From Candidatus Zymogenaceae bacterium (GTDB lineage: Bacteria; Desulfobacterota; Zymogenia; Zymogenales; Zymogenaceae), in assembly GCA_016933535.1 (NCBI GenBank), contig JAFGAS010000036.1, positions 1 through 64,000 of the forward strand: a DNA stretch of 64,000 nt, written 5' to 3'. Below are positions 23,719 to 32,980 of this stretch, piece by piece. Position 1 is the stretch's first letter, and every line of letters begins with the position of its first letter. Below the pieces are notes generated by a model, which saw only the letters and a program-made list of their open reading frames with translations, made no database searches and was not told where the DNA came from. The position numbers and the translations under genes were made by a program.

Positions 23719-24846
23719 ATGTTCTCTTATACGATAACGCATGCGAGCACCGAGACCGGGGCGCGCCGGGGGGAGTATCAAACCCCCCACGGGACGTTTC
23801 AGACACCGGCGTTTATGCCGGTCGGCACCCAAGGGACGGTCAAGGCGATGAGCCCCGACCGCCTGACCGAAATAGGGGCCGAGATTGTTCTTTCAAACAC
23901 GTATCACCTGTATCTCCGGCCGGGACACCGGATCGTCGACGAGCTGGGCGGGCTGCACCCCTTTATGGGATGGCGTGGGCCGATCCTGACCGATAGCGGC
24001 GGGTTCCAGATCTACAGCCTCGGGGCTCTGAGAAAGCTCTCGGAAGAAGGGGTAAAATTCACCTCGCACCTGGACGGCTCGACCCATTTCTTTCGCCCGG
24101 AGGATGCCGTCGCTATCCAGGAGGCCCTCGGAGCCGACGTCATGATGTGCCTGGACGAATGCACCTCATACCCATCGTCGTGGGAGAAGACGCGGGCCTC
24201 CATGGATCTGACGCTCTCGTGGGCGCGGCGGTGCCGGGAGGCCCAGACGCGCTCCGACCAGGCCCTCTTCGGGATCGTCCAGGGGGGTATGTACCCGGAC
24301 CTCCGGCGGCAGTCGGCCCAATCCACCGTCGACCTCGATTTTCCGGGATATGCCGTCGGCGGGCTCTCGGTAGGCGAGGCCAAGGGGCTCATGTACGAGA
24401 TGGCGTCCATTGCTCTGGAGGAGCTCCCGGCGAACAAGCCCCGCTATATCATGGGGGTCGGGACGCCGGAGGATCTCGTCACCCTTTCGGGGCTCGGCGC
24501 GGATATGTTCGACTGCGTCATGCCGACCCGAAACGCGAGGAACGGGACGCTCTTTACCTCTGCGGGAAGGCTCGTCATCAAGAATGAGCGCTACGCGAGA
24601 GATGATAAACCGATCGACGAGACATGCGGCTGTTATGCCTGCGCCAATTTTTCGCGCGCGTATCTGCGCCATCTCTTCATGGCGCACGAGATCCTCTCGT
24701 CGATATTGAACACGATACACAACCTCTCCTATTACCTGGGCCTGATGGGCAGGATTCGGGAGGCAATCGTTACGGATCGATACACAACGTTTCAAAGAAA
24801 TTTTTTGTCAAGCACAGAGGGAGAAAACAAAAATGATGCCGATTGA
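23719..24846 (+). CDS. tgt: tRNA-guanine transglycosylase
   Basis: A 375-residue enzyme (start ATG at 23719, MFSYTITHAS) that replaces guanine-34 of tRNAs by preQ1. Active-site and zinc motifs are visible: ILTDSGGFQIYSLG (catalytic Asp region), GVGTPEDLV, FDCVMPTRNARNGTLF (second Asp) and the C-terminal zinc site CGCYACANFSRAYLRHL with downstream His. The frame can be read 19 residues further upstream but those residues do not belong to the family. It ends 14 bases inside yajC, so translation is coupled. Confidence 0.97.
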   Translation: MFSYTITHASTETGARRGEYQTPHGTFQTPAFMPVGTQGTVKAMSPDRLTEIGAEIVLSNTYHLYLRPGHRIVDELGGLHPFMGWRGPILTDSGGFQIYSLGALRKLSEEGVKFTSHLDGSTHFFRPEDAVAIQEALGADVMMCLDECTSYPSSWEKTRASMDLTLSWARRCREAQTRSDQALFGIVQGGMYPDLRRQSAQSTVDLDFPGYAVGGLSVGEAKGLMYEMASIALEELPANKPRYIMGVGTPEDLVTLSGLGADMFDCVMPTRNARNGTLFTSAGRLVIKNERYARDDKPIDETCGCYACANFSRAYLRHLFMAHEILSSILNTIHNLSYYLGLMGRIREAIVTDRYTTFQRNFLSSTEGENKNDAD

Positions 24847-25174
24847 GATATTTTTCGCTATGGGACAGCCTTCCGGCGGCGAGGGCGGTTTTATGGGCAG
24901 CGCGACCGCGTTTCTACCTATCATCCTGATCTTCGTTATCTTCTATTTCCTGTTGATTCGGCCTCAGCAGAAGAGGCAGAAAGAGCACCAGCGGATGATC
25001 GAAGAGCTCAAAAAAGGCGATAACGTCATCACCGCCGGCGGCGTCCACGGATCCGTCGTCGGGGTTGCGGAGAACGTTGCCACCATCGAGATCGCACCGA
25101 ACGTCAGGATAAAGGTCACCAGATCGTCCATTGCCGCAGTCAACAATATGGGCGACACCGGAAAGAAGGAATAG
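24833..25174 (+). CDS. yajC: Preprotein translocase subunit YajC
   Basis: A 113-residue single-pass membrane protein, accessory subunit of SecDF-YajC. The membrane helix is at about 24-43 (TAFLPIILIFVIFYFLLIRP), followed by the diagnostic PQQKRQKEHQRMIEELKKGD and VITAGGVHGSVVGV. GAGGGAG stands before the ATG. The gene overlaps the end of tgt by 14 bases and precedes secD, the standard arrangement. The leader is slightly long (a Gly/Ser-rich stretch at residues 11-23). Confidence 0.95.
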   Translation: MMPIEIFFAMGQPSGGEGGFMGSATAFLPIILIFVIFYFLLIRPQQKRQKEHQRMIEELKKGDNVITAGGVHGSVVGVAENVATIEIAPNVRIKVTRSSIAAVNNMGDTGKKE

Positions 25175-25383
25175 ATAGAGATGGCGTCCGCGGGCTTTTT
25201 TGCCCGCACCCCGTATGCTCTCTTACGGGGACACCATCCGGAAAAAAATCTGCGTGCGCCCCTCCCGCCTCTGAATCGGGGGGAGGGCCGAAGTGCATGA
25301 CGGGCAGGCGGTGAACCGACCGCAATCCGCCATGACAGCCTTGGCCCGTTCGCGCACCCTGTCAGCTAGTGGGGAGAACTGCA

Positions 25384-27003
25384 ATGATCAAAGATTTACG
25401 AATCAGATTCGCCATTATCCTCGTCGTGCTGTTGGGCGGCCTCTTCTACCTGATGCCGACGCTTTCGGGCTATTTCGGTTTCCCGATGCCCGACTTCTGG
25501 AAGGCGCCGCTTCCCACCAAGACGCTCAACCTCGGCCTTGACCTCAAGGGCGGGATGTACCTGCTGCTAGGCGTGAATCTCGACGAGGCCCTCGATAACT
25601 CCCTGGATCGGATGACCGTCGAGATCAAGGGATATCTCGATAACGAGAAGATCCCCTATTCTTCGGTGGGGCGCTCGGGCGAAACGGGAATCTCGGTGGT
25701 CATTACCGATCCCGATAAGGAAGGGACCGTCAGGGACTACATCGGCAAGCGCTACGACTACCTTGACGTCGCCGATGTGGTGACCAACGAGGGGAAAACC
25801 GATATCACTTTTACCTACAACCCGAAGGCGCTGACGGCTTTTCGCCAGCGGACCATAGAGCAGACGCTGGAGACCATCAGAAACCGGGTGGACGAGCTGG
25901 GCCTGGCCGAGCCCGAGATCACGCGCCAGGGCGATTATGACATCCTCATACAGCTTCCGGGTCTGTCGGATCCGGAGGCAGCCAAGTCCCTCATTAAGAA
26001 GGTGGCCCTCCTCGAATTCAAGCTCGTGGACGACAAAAACGACCTCGATACGGCCCTGGCCGGAGAGATACCCGAGGGCGACGAGATACTCTACGAAAAG
26101 GTACGGGACCTTGAGACCGGCCGGGTCATCGAAGAGAAACCCTATCTGATCGAGACGAAGACCCTCATGACCGGCGAGGCCATCTCGGACGCCGGCGTCC
26201 GTTTTGATACCAGTAAGGGTGGGCGCCCCTACGTCCAGATCGAGTTCAACTCCGCGGGGGAGGCCCACTTTGCGCAGGTCTCCGGGGATAACGTGGGCAA
26301 GCGGCTGGCCATTATCCTGGACAACAGCGTCTATTCCGCTCCGGTTATTCAGACCAAGATAACCGGGGGGTCGGCGATCATCACGGGCAATTTCAACGAG
26401 GAGGAGGCCAAGAACCTGGCCATCGTGCTCAGATCCGGGGCGCTCCCGGCGACCATTACGGTGCAGGAAGAGCGGACCGTGGGGCCGTCCCTCGGGGCCG
26501 ACTCGATTCACAAAGGGTTTCTGGCCACGGCCGTGGGGCTTGCGCTGGTTGTCCTGTTCATGGTCCTCTATTACGGGGTGACGGGGCTTGTGGCCGACAC
26601 GGCGCTGATCCTCAACTTCCTGATCATCCTGGCCGTGTTGAGCGCCTTCCAGGCAACGCTGACACTGCCGGGCATCGCCGGCATCGCACTGACCCTCGGC
26701 ATGGCCGTGGACGCCAACGTCTTGATAAACGAGCGGATCAGGGAGGAACTCAGGCTGGGCAAGACACCGCGGGCGGCGCTCGAGGGCGGTTATGACAAGG
26801 CATTTGCCACCATCATGGACGCAAACATCACCACCCTGATCGCGGGGCTGGTCCTCTTCCAGTTCGGGACGGGACCGGTAAAGGGATTTGCGGTAACGCT
26901 GTGCATCGGTATCGTTGCCACCCTCTTTACCGCCATCTTCGTTACTCACTCCATTTTTGATTTCGTTATGTCGCGCTTCAGGATCAAACGACTGAGCATA
27001 TAG
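25384..27003 (+). CDS. secD: Protein translocase subunit SecD
   Basis: A 539-residue inner-membrane protein. With SecF it uses proton motive force to pull exported proteins through SecYEG. An N-terminal helix is followed by LNLGLDLKGGMYLLLGV, a large periplasmic P1 region including RNRVDELGLAEPEI and IQLPG, and after about residue 375 the RND-type membrane domain with GITLGMAVDANVLINERIREEL-like motif (seen as GIALTLGMAVDANVLINERI). The ATG at 25384 follows GGGGAGA. The 210-base leader before it contains a GCGGGC-T6-GCCCGC hairpin (25190-25208) ending the yajC part. The P1 domain contains the E. coli-like insert of an additional ~100 residues. Confidence 0.96.
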   Translation: MIKDLRIRFAIILVVLLGGLFYLMPTLSGYFGFPMPDFWKAPLPTKTLNLGLDLKGGMYLLLGVNLDEALDNSLDRMTVEIKGYLDNEKIPYSSVGRSGETGISVVITDPDKEGTVRDYIGKRYDYLDVADVVTNEGKTDITFTYNPKALTAFRQRTIEQTLETIRNRVDELGLAEPEITRQGDYDILIQLPGLSDPEAAKSLIKKVALLEFKLVDDKNDLDTALAGEIPEGDEILYEKVRDLETGRVIEEKPYLIETKTLMTGEAISDAGVRFDTSKGGRPYVQIEFNSAGEAHFAQVSGDNVGKRLAIILDNSVYSAPVIQTKITGGSAIITGNFNEEEAKNLAIVLRSGALPATITVQEERTVGPSLGADSIHKGFLATAVGLALVVLFMVLYYGVTGLVADTALILNFLIILAVLSAFQATLTLPGIAGIALTLGMAVDANVLINERIREELRLGKTPRAALEGGYDKAFATIMDANITTLIAGLVLFQFGTGPVKGFAVTLCIGIVATLFTAIFVTHSIFDFVMSRFRIKRLSI

Positions 27004-27018
27004 AACGGGGGATTATCC

Positions 27019-27954
27019 ATGGAATTGATTAAACCGGGTACGAATTTCGATTTCATCGGAAAACGGAAGTACGCGTATATCGTATCGTTGGTGTTGTTGG
27101 CCGTGGCCGTCGGCTCCCTGATTTTTCACGGGGGACCGAACTACGGGATCGATTTCACCGGAGGCCATCTGATTCAGGTGAAATTCTCCAAGAACGTAAC
27201 GATTCCCGAATTGAAAAAGGCCCTGACCTCTATCGGGCTCACCGACGCCACCGTCCAGGACTTTTCGGGCGGCCAGGAAAATGAGTACATCATCAGACTG
27301 ATAAAGACCGAAGAGGACAACACCGTCCTGTCCAATAATATAGAGAAGGCCCTTGCCGATTCCTTCGGGGCCGGCTCTTTTGAGATCAGGCGTGTCGAAA
27401 TGGTCGGCCCCAAGGTTGGGAAAAACCTGCAGACCAAGGCCCTCTGGGCGGTTATTTTGGCCTGCGGGGGTATCCTTATCTATGTGGCCATTAGATTTGA
27501 GCTGCGTTTTGCCGTGGGAGCGGTCATTGCGCTGGCGCACGATGCGATCATCACGGTCGGCGCCTTCTCCCTGGCCAATATGGAAGTGAACCTCCCCATC
27601 GTCGCGGCAATCCTGACAGTTATCGGTTATTCCGTCAACGATACCATCGTCATTTTCGACCGGATCAGGGAAAATTTAAGGAAAGCCGGAAAAACCCCCG
27701 AGGCTGAGGTAATGAATAAAAGCATCAATGAGACGCTCTCACGAACGGTGATTACCGTCGGGGTGACGATGCTCGCGGTCCTGTCGCTTCTCTTTTTAGG
27801 GGGCGGAGTTCTCAGCGACATCGCGTTCGCGCTTACCGTCGGCTTCCTGTTGGGGGCCTACTCGTCAATCTTCGTGGCCTCACCATTGGTACTTGAATGG
27901 ACGAGAATATTCCCGCACAAAGGTCCGGGACATCGGAAGACTTTCAAACGATAG
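27019..27954 (+). CDS. secF: Protein translocase subunit SecF
   Basis: A 311-residue partner of SecD in the same complex. Starts 15 bases after secD. Signatures are GPNYGIDFTGGHLIQVKF near the N terminus, then the six-helix membrane domain with LAHDAIITVGAFSL, AAILTVIGYSVNDTIVIFDRIRENLRK and SINETLSRTVITVGVTMLAVL. Length is normal. Its last 58 bases overlap the start of the glycosyltransferase gene. Confidence 0.96.
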   Translation: MELIKPGTNFDFIGKRKYAYIVSLVLLAVAVGSLIFHGGPNYGIDFTGGHLIQVKFSKNVTIPELKKALTSIGLTDATVQDFSGGQENEYIIRLIKTEEDNTVLSNNIEKALADSFGAGSFEIRRVEMVGPKVGKNLQTKALWAVILACGGILIYVAIRFELRFAVGAVIALAHDAIITVGAFSLANMEVNLPIVAAILTVIGYSVNDTIVIFDRIRENLRKAGKTPEAEVMNKSINETLSRTVITVGVTMLAVLSLLFLGGGVLSDIAFALTVGFLLGAYSSIFVASPLVLEWTRIFPHKGPGHRKTFKR

Positions 27955-28619
27955 CCGCGCTCATTCCCGCCTATAACGCCCGGGAGACGATCGCGGCGGT
28001 TGTATCGGGTACAAAGCGGCACGTTAAATACGTCCTGGTGGTGGACGACGGCTCCGAAGACGGCACCGACAGCCGGGCCGCTGAGGCCGGCGCGGTCGTC
28101 ATCAGGCACCTGAACAACCGGGGAAAGGGGGAAGCCCTGAAGACCGGTTTTCGGTTTCTTGTTGCGCGGGGATTTGAGGCCGTCCTGACGCTGGACGCCG
28201 ACGCTCAGCACAATCCCGACGATATCCCCGCCCTGGTCTCCCGGTTCCAGGAGGGTGCCGACGGAATCGTCATCGGCACGAGAATGGCCGATCGGGCCAA
28301 AATTCCCCGGTATCGTCTCATACCAAACCTCGTGGGTAATTTCTTCCTCTCCCGCGCCTCGGGCCAATCGATCGTCGACAGCCAGTGCGGCATGAGGATC
28401 TATGCCGCCCGGGTGCTCAGGGAGGTCGTTGTTTCTTCCTCGCGTTTTGACACCGAGGCCGAGTTCCTCATCAAGGCGGGCAGGCTTGGATTTACCTTTG
28501 CCTTTGTCCCCATATCGACTATCTACCGGCAAGGTGCACAAAGCCACTTCATCCCGGTAAAAGACACCTATCTGATTTCCTTGGTATATTTAAAAAGCCT
28601 CTTCTGGAAGAAAATTTGA
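27897..28619 (+). CDS. Family 2 glycosyltransferase (DPM1-like)
   Basis: A 240-residue GT-A fold enzyme. Seen: IAALIPAYNARETIAAVV at the N terminus, VVDDGSEDGTD, the metal-binding motif LDADAQHNPDD, and SQCGMRIYAARVLRE near residue 160. No membrane segments follow, so it resembles the soluble dolichol/undecaprenyl-phosphate mannosyl- or glucosyltransferase group, probably adding a sugar to a lipid carrier at the membrane. The ATG at 27897 gives a 58-base overlap with secF; the first 16 residues are not conserved-looking, yet no better start follows. The gene ends 100 bases before a new promoter. Confidence 0.85.
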   Translation: MDENIPAQRSGTSEDFQTIAALIPAYNARETIAAVVSGTKRHVKYVLVVDDGSEDGTDSRAAEAGAVVIRHLNNRGKGEALKTGFRFLVARGFEAVLTLDADAQHNPDDIPALVSRFQEGADGIVIGTRMADRAKIPRYRLIPNLVGNFFLSRASGQSIVDSQCGMRIYAARVLREVVVSSSRFDTEAEFLIKAGRLGFTFAFVPISTIYRQGAQSHFIPVKDTYLISLVYLKSLFWKKI

Positions 28620-28720
28620 CTCCGTATGATATCGAGGCATTATGATGCGGTACATCTCACCGCCGGGCGGACTCTTATGGTAATATACGACTTCCCCACT
28701 ATGGTTATAATCCTTTTTCC

Positions 28721-28749
28721 TTGACGCTCATGGGAAATCGTAATAGAAT
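28721..28749 (+). promoter_or_regulatory. Promoter of the radical SAM/Lol cluster
   Basis: TTGACG (28721-28726) and TAGAAT (28744-28749) with a 17-base spacer, 20 bases before the start codon of the radical SAM gene. Confidence 0.7.
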
Positions 28750-28769
28750 TGTTTAGATAGGATTGATGT

Positions 28770-30125
28770 ATGAAACTATACGACGATATAAGACGCTTCT
28801 TCCTGGTTAACGTGCTGCATCACGGGCTTGGCGTGCTCTCGACCTTTTCCGACAAGAACCTGATCAGGACGACATACTGGATGGAAAAGATCACCAAACG
28901 GGATCACTACAAACGGGCCATCCGCAGCATCCGAAATCTCTTTGAACAGAACCATCCAAGTTTTTCCGTCTTCAAGAAGGTGCTCAGAGAGACAAACACC
29001 CATCACCGCAAGCGGCTTGTAAAGGCTTTCTTTATCAACCAGCTCCTGATCGGCAGTAACCGCCGTAAGGCCTTTTCGGAGAGCCCCGGCGGCTTCTACC
29101 CCCCGGGGCTCATGGTTATCTCTCCCACCATGCGCTGCAATCTCAACTGTTATGGGTGCTACGCGGGGAGTTACGACAAGGGCAATGACCTGCCTATCGA
29201 GGTGATAGACCGGGTTTTGAACGAAGGCAAGGAGCTCGGCATGTTCTTTGCCGTCATTTCGGGCGGGGAGCCGTTTATCCGCGATGATGTAGTAAAACTC
29301 TTCGAACGACACAAGGACGTGGCGTTTCAGGTCTACACCCACGGCGGGCTCCTGGACGAGAAGATGATCGGAAGGATCATCAAGGCGGGTAATATCCTGC
29401 CGGCCATCAGCCTCGAGGGGTTCGAGGAGGATACCGACAGACGTAGGGGAAAGGGCCATTATAAGAAGATCATGAACGCCATGCGGCTTCTGAAGGAAAA
29501 CGGCGTCCTCTTCGGCTTTTCTTCCACCCAGACGAGGGAAAACGCCGACATCATCGCGAGCGACGCCTTTGTCGACCACATGGTGGATATGGGCTGCACG
29601 ATCGGCTGGTACTTCACCTACGTACCGATCGGGCGGGAGCCGAACCTCAACCTCATGCCCACCCCCGAACAGAGGGACTCCCTGAGACGCTGGGTGCGCC
29701 ACGTTCGAAACACCAAACCCATCCTCGTGGCCGACTTCTGGAACGATGGGCCGGTGGTGGGCGGCTGCATTGCCGCCGGCCGCAAGTATCTGCACATAAA
29801 TGCAAACGGTGACATTGAACCCTGCGTTTTTTGTCATTTTGCCGAGCACAACATCAAGGACACGCCGCTGAAGGTCGCCCTCAACTCCAAGGTCTTCCGA
29901 TTCATTCGGCAGACCCAGGAGAAAAACCCCAATCCGCTCAGGCCCTGCATGATCATCGACCATCCCGAGGTCTTTCGCGAGGCCGCATCAATGGACGGCG
30001 TCTATTTTACTCATGACGGCGCCGATAACGTCGTAACCGATATCTCCAATTTCCTCGATCACTACGCCGCGGACTACGCGCACTTTTCCGAAAAGGCATG
30101 GAGAGAAGAATACGATCATGAGTAG
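28770..30125 (+). CDS. Radical SAM protein with SPASM-like C-terminus
   Basis: A 451-residue enzyme. After ~110 helical residues with no known domain comes the radical SAM core: MRCNLNCYGCYAG supplies CxxxCxxC for the 4Fe-4S cluster, and AVISGGEPF is the SAM-binding GGE motif. Near residue 350 GDIEPCVFCHFAEHNI and the later RPCMIIDHPE provide extra Cys as in SPASM domains with auxiliary clusters. The nearest known relatives act on peptides or attach groups in envelope biosynthesis, but the substrate cannot be read from sequence. It overlaps the next lipoprotein gene by 8 bases, and a promoter lies just upstream, making it the first gene of the Lol-containing cluster. Confidence 0.88.
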   Translation: MKLYDDIRRFFLVNVLHHGLGVLSTFSDKNLIRTTYWMEKITKRDHYKRAIRSIRNLFEQNHPSFSVFKKVLRETNTHHRKRLVKAFFINQLLIGSNRRKAFSESPGGFYPPGLMVISPTMRCNLNCYGCYAGSYDKGNDLPIEVIDRVLNEGKELGMFFAVISGGEPFIRDDVVKLFERHKDVAFQVYTHGGLLDEKMIGRIIKAGNILPAISLEGFEEDTDRRRGKGHYKKIMNAMRLLKENGVLFGFSSTQTRENADIIASDAFVDHMVDMGCTIGWYFTYVPIGREPNLNLMPTPEQRDSLRRWVRHVRNTKPILVADFWNDGPVVGGCIAAGRKYLHINANGDIEPCVFCHFAEHNIKDTPLKVALNSKVFRFIRQTQEKNPNPLRPCMIIDHPEVFREAASMDGVYFTHDGADNVVTDISNFLDHYAADYAHFSEKAWREEYDHE

Positions 30126-30924
30126 GCCCACGCGGTTTCTTTTGTCGCTCCCGGCGGCCCTGGTAATCCTGTTTCTGGCGTCCTGCGCGCTTCCAGCCGT
30201 AAAGCCGACGACACTGATACCCCCGTTCATCGACGCCCGTGAGGCCGTCGCCGCATTGACCGACAGCGGCAGCACGATCAACGATATCAGGGGCACCGTT
30301 ACCCTGCAAACATTCGACGAGAACGGGACGTCGATAAACTCCGTTACCGGCTATATGGCTTTCAGATACCCCGATAGGGTTAGATTCACCTATATCGGTC
30401 CTTTCGGCATCGTCCTGTTCGAGGCCCTCGTCAACGAAACGACGACGATCCTCTTCCTCCCGCAGCAGCTCACGGCCTATAAGGGAAAAACCGACACAAT
30501 CCAGCGCGGACCCTTTTCACCGAAACTGATGGGAATCCCCTTCCGCAAGCCCGCGGGCCCGATCTTCGTCATCGAGCACGACGGGCCCGAGAGTATCCTT
30601 TACTCTATTTCGAGTCAAGCCGACCGATATAGCCTGGTCGAGAAGATCATTTTCGACCGGTCGACGATGCGGCCGACCATACGCGAGGATTACGAGAACG
30701 GACGTGCCCGATACCGCATTACGTACCTGACCTACAAGGTGATCGAGGGGATAAGCGTTCCCACCGACATCGCCATTGAGGACATGGCCTCGGGCACCCG
30801 AATGGCAATAACCATGAGGGACTGTAAAGTAAACACCGGCATTACCGATGAGGTCTTTGACACGGCGGTGCAACCGCCGTATGTCGAGAAACCTCTCGAT
30901 TCCTTTGTGCTCCCCGATTATTAA
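30118..30924 (+). CDS. LolB-like outer-membrane lipoprotein
   Basis: A 268-residue lipoprotein: signal with lipobox LASC (Cys23). The mature part resembles the LolA/LolB and DUF4292 fold, an open half-barrel: DIRGTVTLQTFDENG, YMAFRYPDRVRFTYIGPFGIVLFEALVNET, FLPQQLTAY. With a LolA-type carrier four genes downstream it could be the outer-membrane acceptor of lipoproteins, LolB, which is often missing or diverged outside gammaproteobacteria. It overlaps the radical SAM gene by 8 bases. Identity as LolB is inference; fold similarity is fair. Confidence 0.6.
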   Translation: MSRPTRFLLSLPAALVILFLASCALPAVKPTTLIPPFIDAREAVAALTDSGSTINDIRGTVTLQTFDENGTSINSVTGYMAFRYPDRVRFTYIGPFGIVLFEALVNETTTILFLPQQLTAYKGKTDTIQRGPFSPKLMGIPFRKPAGPIFVIEHDGPESILYSISSQADRYSLVEKIIFDRSTMRPTIREDYENGRARYRITYLTYKVIEGISVPTDIAIEDMASGTRMAITMRDCKVNTGITDEVFDTAVQPPYVEKPLDSFVLPDY

Positions 30925-30993
30925 CGGGAGGCGCGAACGAGGAAAGCCCCGCCGCGGGGCGCACATGGAAGACGTTTCTCAATGGAGGTGACA

Positions 30994-31434
30994 ATGAAAG
31001 GAAAGATTATTCTGTTCTCTCTGGCTTTTTTACTGCTGGTAATGGGCGCCGTGAGCTATGCCGGCGACGCCGCCCTTACCAAGGGCATCTCGTATGATAA
31101 GTGGATCACCCTCAATCTGGAAAAGGACGGGCTCGTCGTGCGGGAAATTATCTTTAAGACCGACACAGAGGCCAAGACCGGCCGTTTCGGGCTTGGGGTC
31201 ACCCGGGGCCCATACGCGACCTTCGTTATCGTAAACAATTCAGGCCATGATATGGAATATGGGGTTGCCGTCGCCCTGTTCGATAAGAACCATACGCTGA
31301 TTACCGCATCCGACTTCGCCCAGGTGGGCAAGCTCGATTCCGGCGAGCGCAATGAATATGATATCGTCTTTGGCCCGGTCAACATGAGATATAAAGAAGC
31401 CTCTTACTTCAAGATCGTGCTTGAAGCCAAGTAG
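30994..31434 (+). CDS. Exported hypothetical protein
   Basis: A 146-residue protein with a clear signal peptide (residues 1-22, cleavage at SYA-GDAA). The ATG at 30994 follows GGAGGTG; four upstream in-frame codons are part of that site. The mature part (ITLNLEKDGLVVREIIFKTD, FVIVNNSGHDMEYGVAVALFDKNHTLITASDFAQVG) looks like a single beta-sandwich, similar in pattern to periplasmic FxLYD-type domains. No name. It lies between the LolB-like gene and the deacetylase and is probably co-transcribed. Confidence 0.65.
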   Translation: MKGKIILFSLAFLLLVMGAVSYAGDAALTKGISYDKWITLNLEKDGLVVREIIFKTDTEAKTGRFGLGVTRGPYATFVIVNNSGHDMEYGVAVALFDKNHTLITASDFAQVGKLDSGERNEYDIVFGPVNMRYKEASYFKIVLEAK

Positions 31435-31457
31435 GCGCCCGTTATAGACTGTACAAC

Positions 31458-32231
31458 GTGTTATACTTACTCTTGCCTCCGGTTATTTCGATCATAGCGG
31501 CCCTCATGAGCGGATCGGTGCTCGTGGGGGTCGTTCTATTTTTTCTCCTTTCGCTCTGGATCGGCCCGGGGATATTTCTCGTGGGAATACCCTTTGTTTT
31601 ATCCCGGCCCATTACCCGGGTAAGGACCGATAAACCGCTGGTGGCGCTGACGTTCGACGACGGGCCGCACCCGGTCTATACCGAACAGATTCTTGGAATA
31701 TTGGCCGCCCACGGGGCGCGGGCAACCTTTTTTGTCACGGCGTCCAACGCCGAAAGACACCCCGATATCGTCAGGGCCATCGTCGCCGGAGGCCATGATG
31801 TCCAGAACCACTCCACCAGCCATCGGCACCTCCTGTCCCTGTTTTCCTGCCGAAGTCAATACGAGGATATCCGGACGGCCCAGGAGATCATCGAGCGAAT
31901 CTCGGGCTGTTCACCCCGCCTCTACCGCCCTCCCATGGGCTACAAGACGCCCGAGACGTTTCGGGCCGCCGCCCGCGCCGGGCTTGTCGTCTGCGGCTGG
32001 CACCTGAAGGGCCTGGATACGGTGATAACCGATCCGGACAGGATAACGGCGCTCGTCGTCTCCCGGGCGCGGCGCGGCTCGGTCATTCTTCTCCATGATT
32101 CGGGCAGCCTTGACGGAACATCCGCCGACAGGAGCGCCACTGTCCGCGCCCTTCCCCGTATCATTGCCGGCCTGGCGGAAAAAGGCCTCCGATCCGTTAC
32201 GGTGTCCAATCTCATAGAAAAGGAACGATGA
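31458..32231 (+). CDS. Polysaccharide deacetylase (NodB family)
   Basis: A 257-residue membrane-anchored hydrolase. Two N-terminal hydrophobic segments (about 3-18 and 22-45) are followed by a NodB domain with all five motifs: TFDDGPHP (Asp base and metal Asp), NHSTSHRH (metal His pair), RPPMG, a Trp-bearing WHLKGLD, and LLHDSG. It removes acetyl groups from GlcNAc-type polymers or peptidoglycan. The NodB domain faces the periplasm if the N-terminal segments form a hairpin. It stands 23 bases after the preceding gene and 3 before lolA, so it belongs to the same operon. Confidence 0.9.
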   Translation: MLYLLLPPVISIIAALMSGSVLVGVVLFFLLSLWIGPGIFLVGIPFVLSRPITRVRTDKPLVALTFDDGPHPVYTEQILGILAAHGARATFFVTASNAERHPDIVRAIVAGGHDVQNHSTSHRHLLSLFSCRSQYEDIRTAQEIIERISGCSPRLYRPPMGYKTPETFRAAARAGLVVCGWHLKGLDTVITDPDRITALVVSRARRGSVILLHDSGSLDGTSADRSATVRALPRIIAGLAEKGLRSVTVSNLIEKER

Positions 32232-32234
32232 ACA

Positions 32235-32888
32235 ATGAAACGAATTTCAATCGCCCTTGTCGCCCTGCTGCTGTTGTGCGCATCGGCGCGGGCCGTCGAC
32301 GTCGATACGACCCTCTCCGGCCTGCAATCCTATTGGGGGGCTATCGATACCTTTACCGCGCGCTTTGTACAAAACAAACACCTCTCCCTTTTTTCCGATG
32401 ACATGGCCTCCCGCGGCACGTTTGCCTATAAAAAACCGGGCGACATGGTCTTTCGGTATGATCCCCCCGACGACACGATTATAGGCTTCAAACCGGGAGA
32501 CGGTCTTGTCACCTACTATTTCCCCAGCATCAAAAAAGCAACCCGATATCATTTCTCGCCGGGAGCCGATATTCCCAAAGGAATGTCCTTTGGCTTGGGG
32601 CCGATAGGCGACATCACGGCCCTAAAGAAGCTCTTCATTATAACTGCGGGCGAAACGGGCGGGATCACCACAATGACGCTGGTCCCGAAGGACAGGAACG
32701 ATTCGAAAAAAGAGATCGCCGTTTCTTTTAGGAAGGATTACACCCCCTTGAAGGTCAGGATATCCGAAAAAAACGGGGATTTTGCCGTCCTGGACTTTTC
32801 CGGACAGCGCGTAAATCCCCCCGTGAGCGACTCACTGTTTGAGGTCAAGCTCCCCCGGGACGTGACCGTAGAAGACGTCGGGAAATAA
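32235..32888 (+). CDS. lolA: LolA-type outer-membrane lipoprotein carrier
   Basis: A 217-residue periplasmic chaperone that takes lipoproteins from LolCDE and carries them to the outer membrane. Signal peptide 1-20 (ARA-VDVD). LolA features: LQSYWGAIDTFTARFVQNKHL, MASRGTFAYKKPGDMVFRYDPP with the typical aromatic-rich strands, and VLDFSGQRVNPPVSDSLFEVKLP at the end. Starts 3 bases after the deacetylase. The symbol is by family; some LolA-like proteins act on other lipids, and the radical SAM/deacetylase context leaves this open. Confidence 0.8.
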   Translation: MKRISIALVALLLLCASARAVDVDTTLSGLQSYWGAIDTFTARFVQNKHLSLFSDDMASRGTFAYKKPGDMVFRYDPPDDTIIGFKPGDGLVTYYFPSIKKATRYHFSPGADIPKGMSFGLGPIGDITALKKLFIITAGETGGITTMTLVPKDRNDSKKEIAVSFRKDYTPLKVRISEKNGDFAVLDFSGQRVNPPVSDSLFEVKLPRDVTVEDVGK

Positions 32889-32980
32889 CGGGCGGGACTA
32901 CCCCGCCCCGGCAACCCGTCCTGAGCCGAGGCATAAGACATGAAAATAGGTGAGGGACACCGCGACACGAGAAAAAAAGT

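Noticed and set aside
22310-23806. 498-codon frame on the minus strand opposite queA
   Set aside because: Shadow of queA in GC-rich DNA; low-complexity Arg/Pro translation, no start signal.
25567-26949. 460-codon frame on the minus strand opposite secD
   Set aside because: Antisense shadow of a well-conserved gene; no family features.
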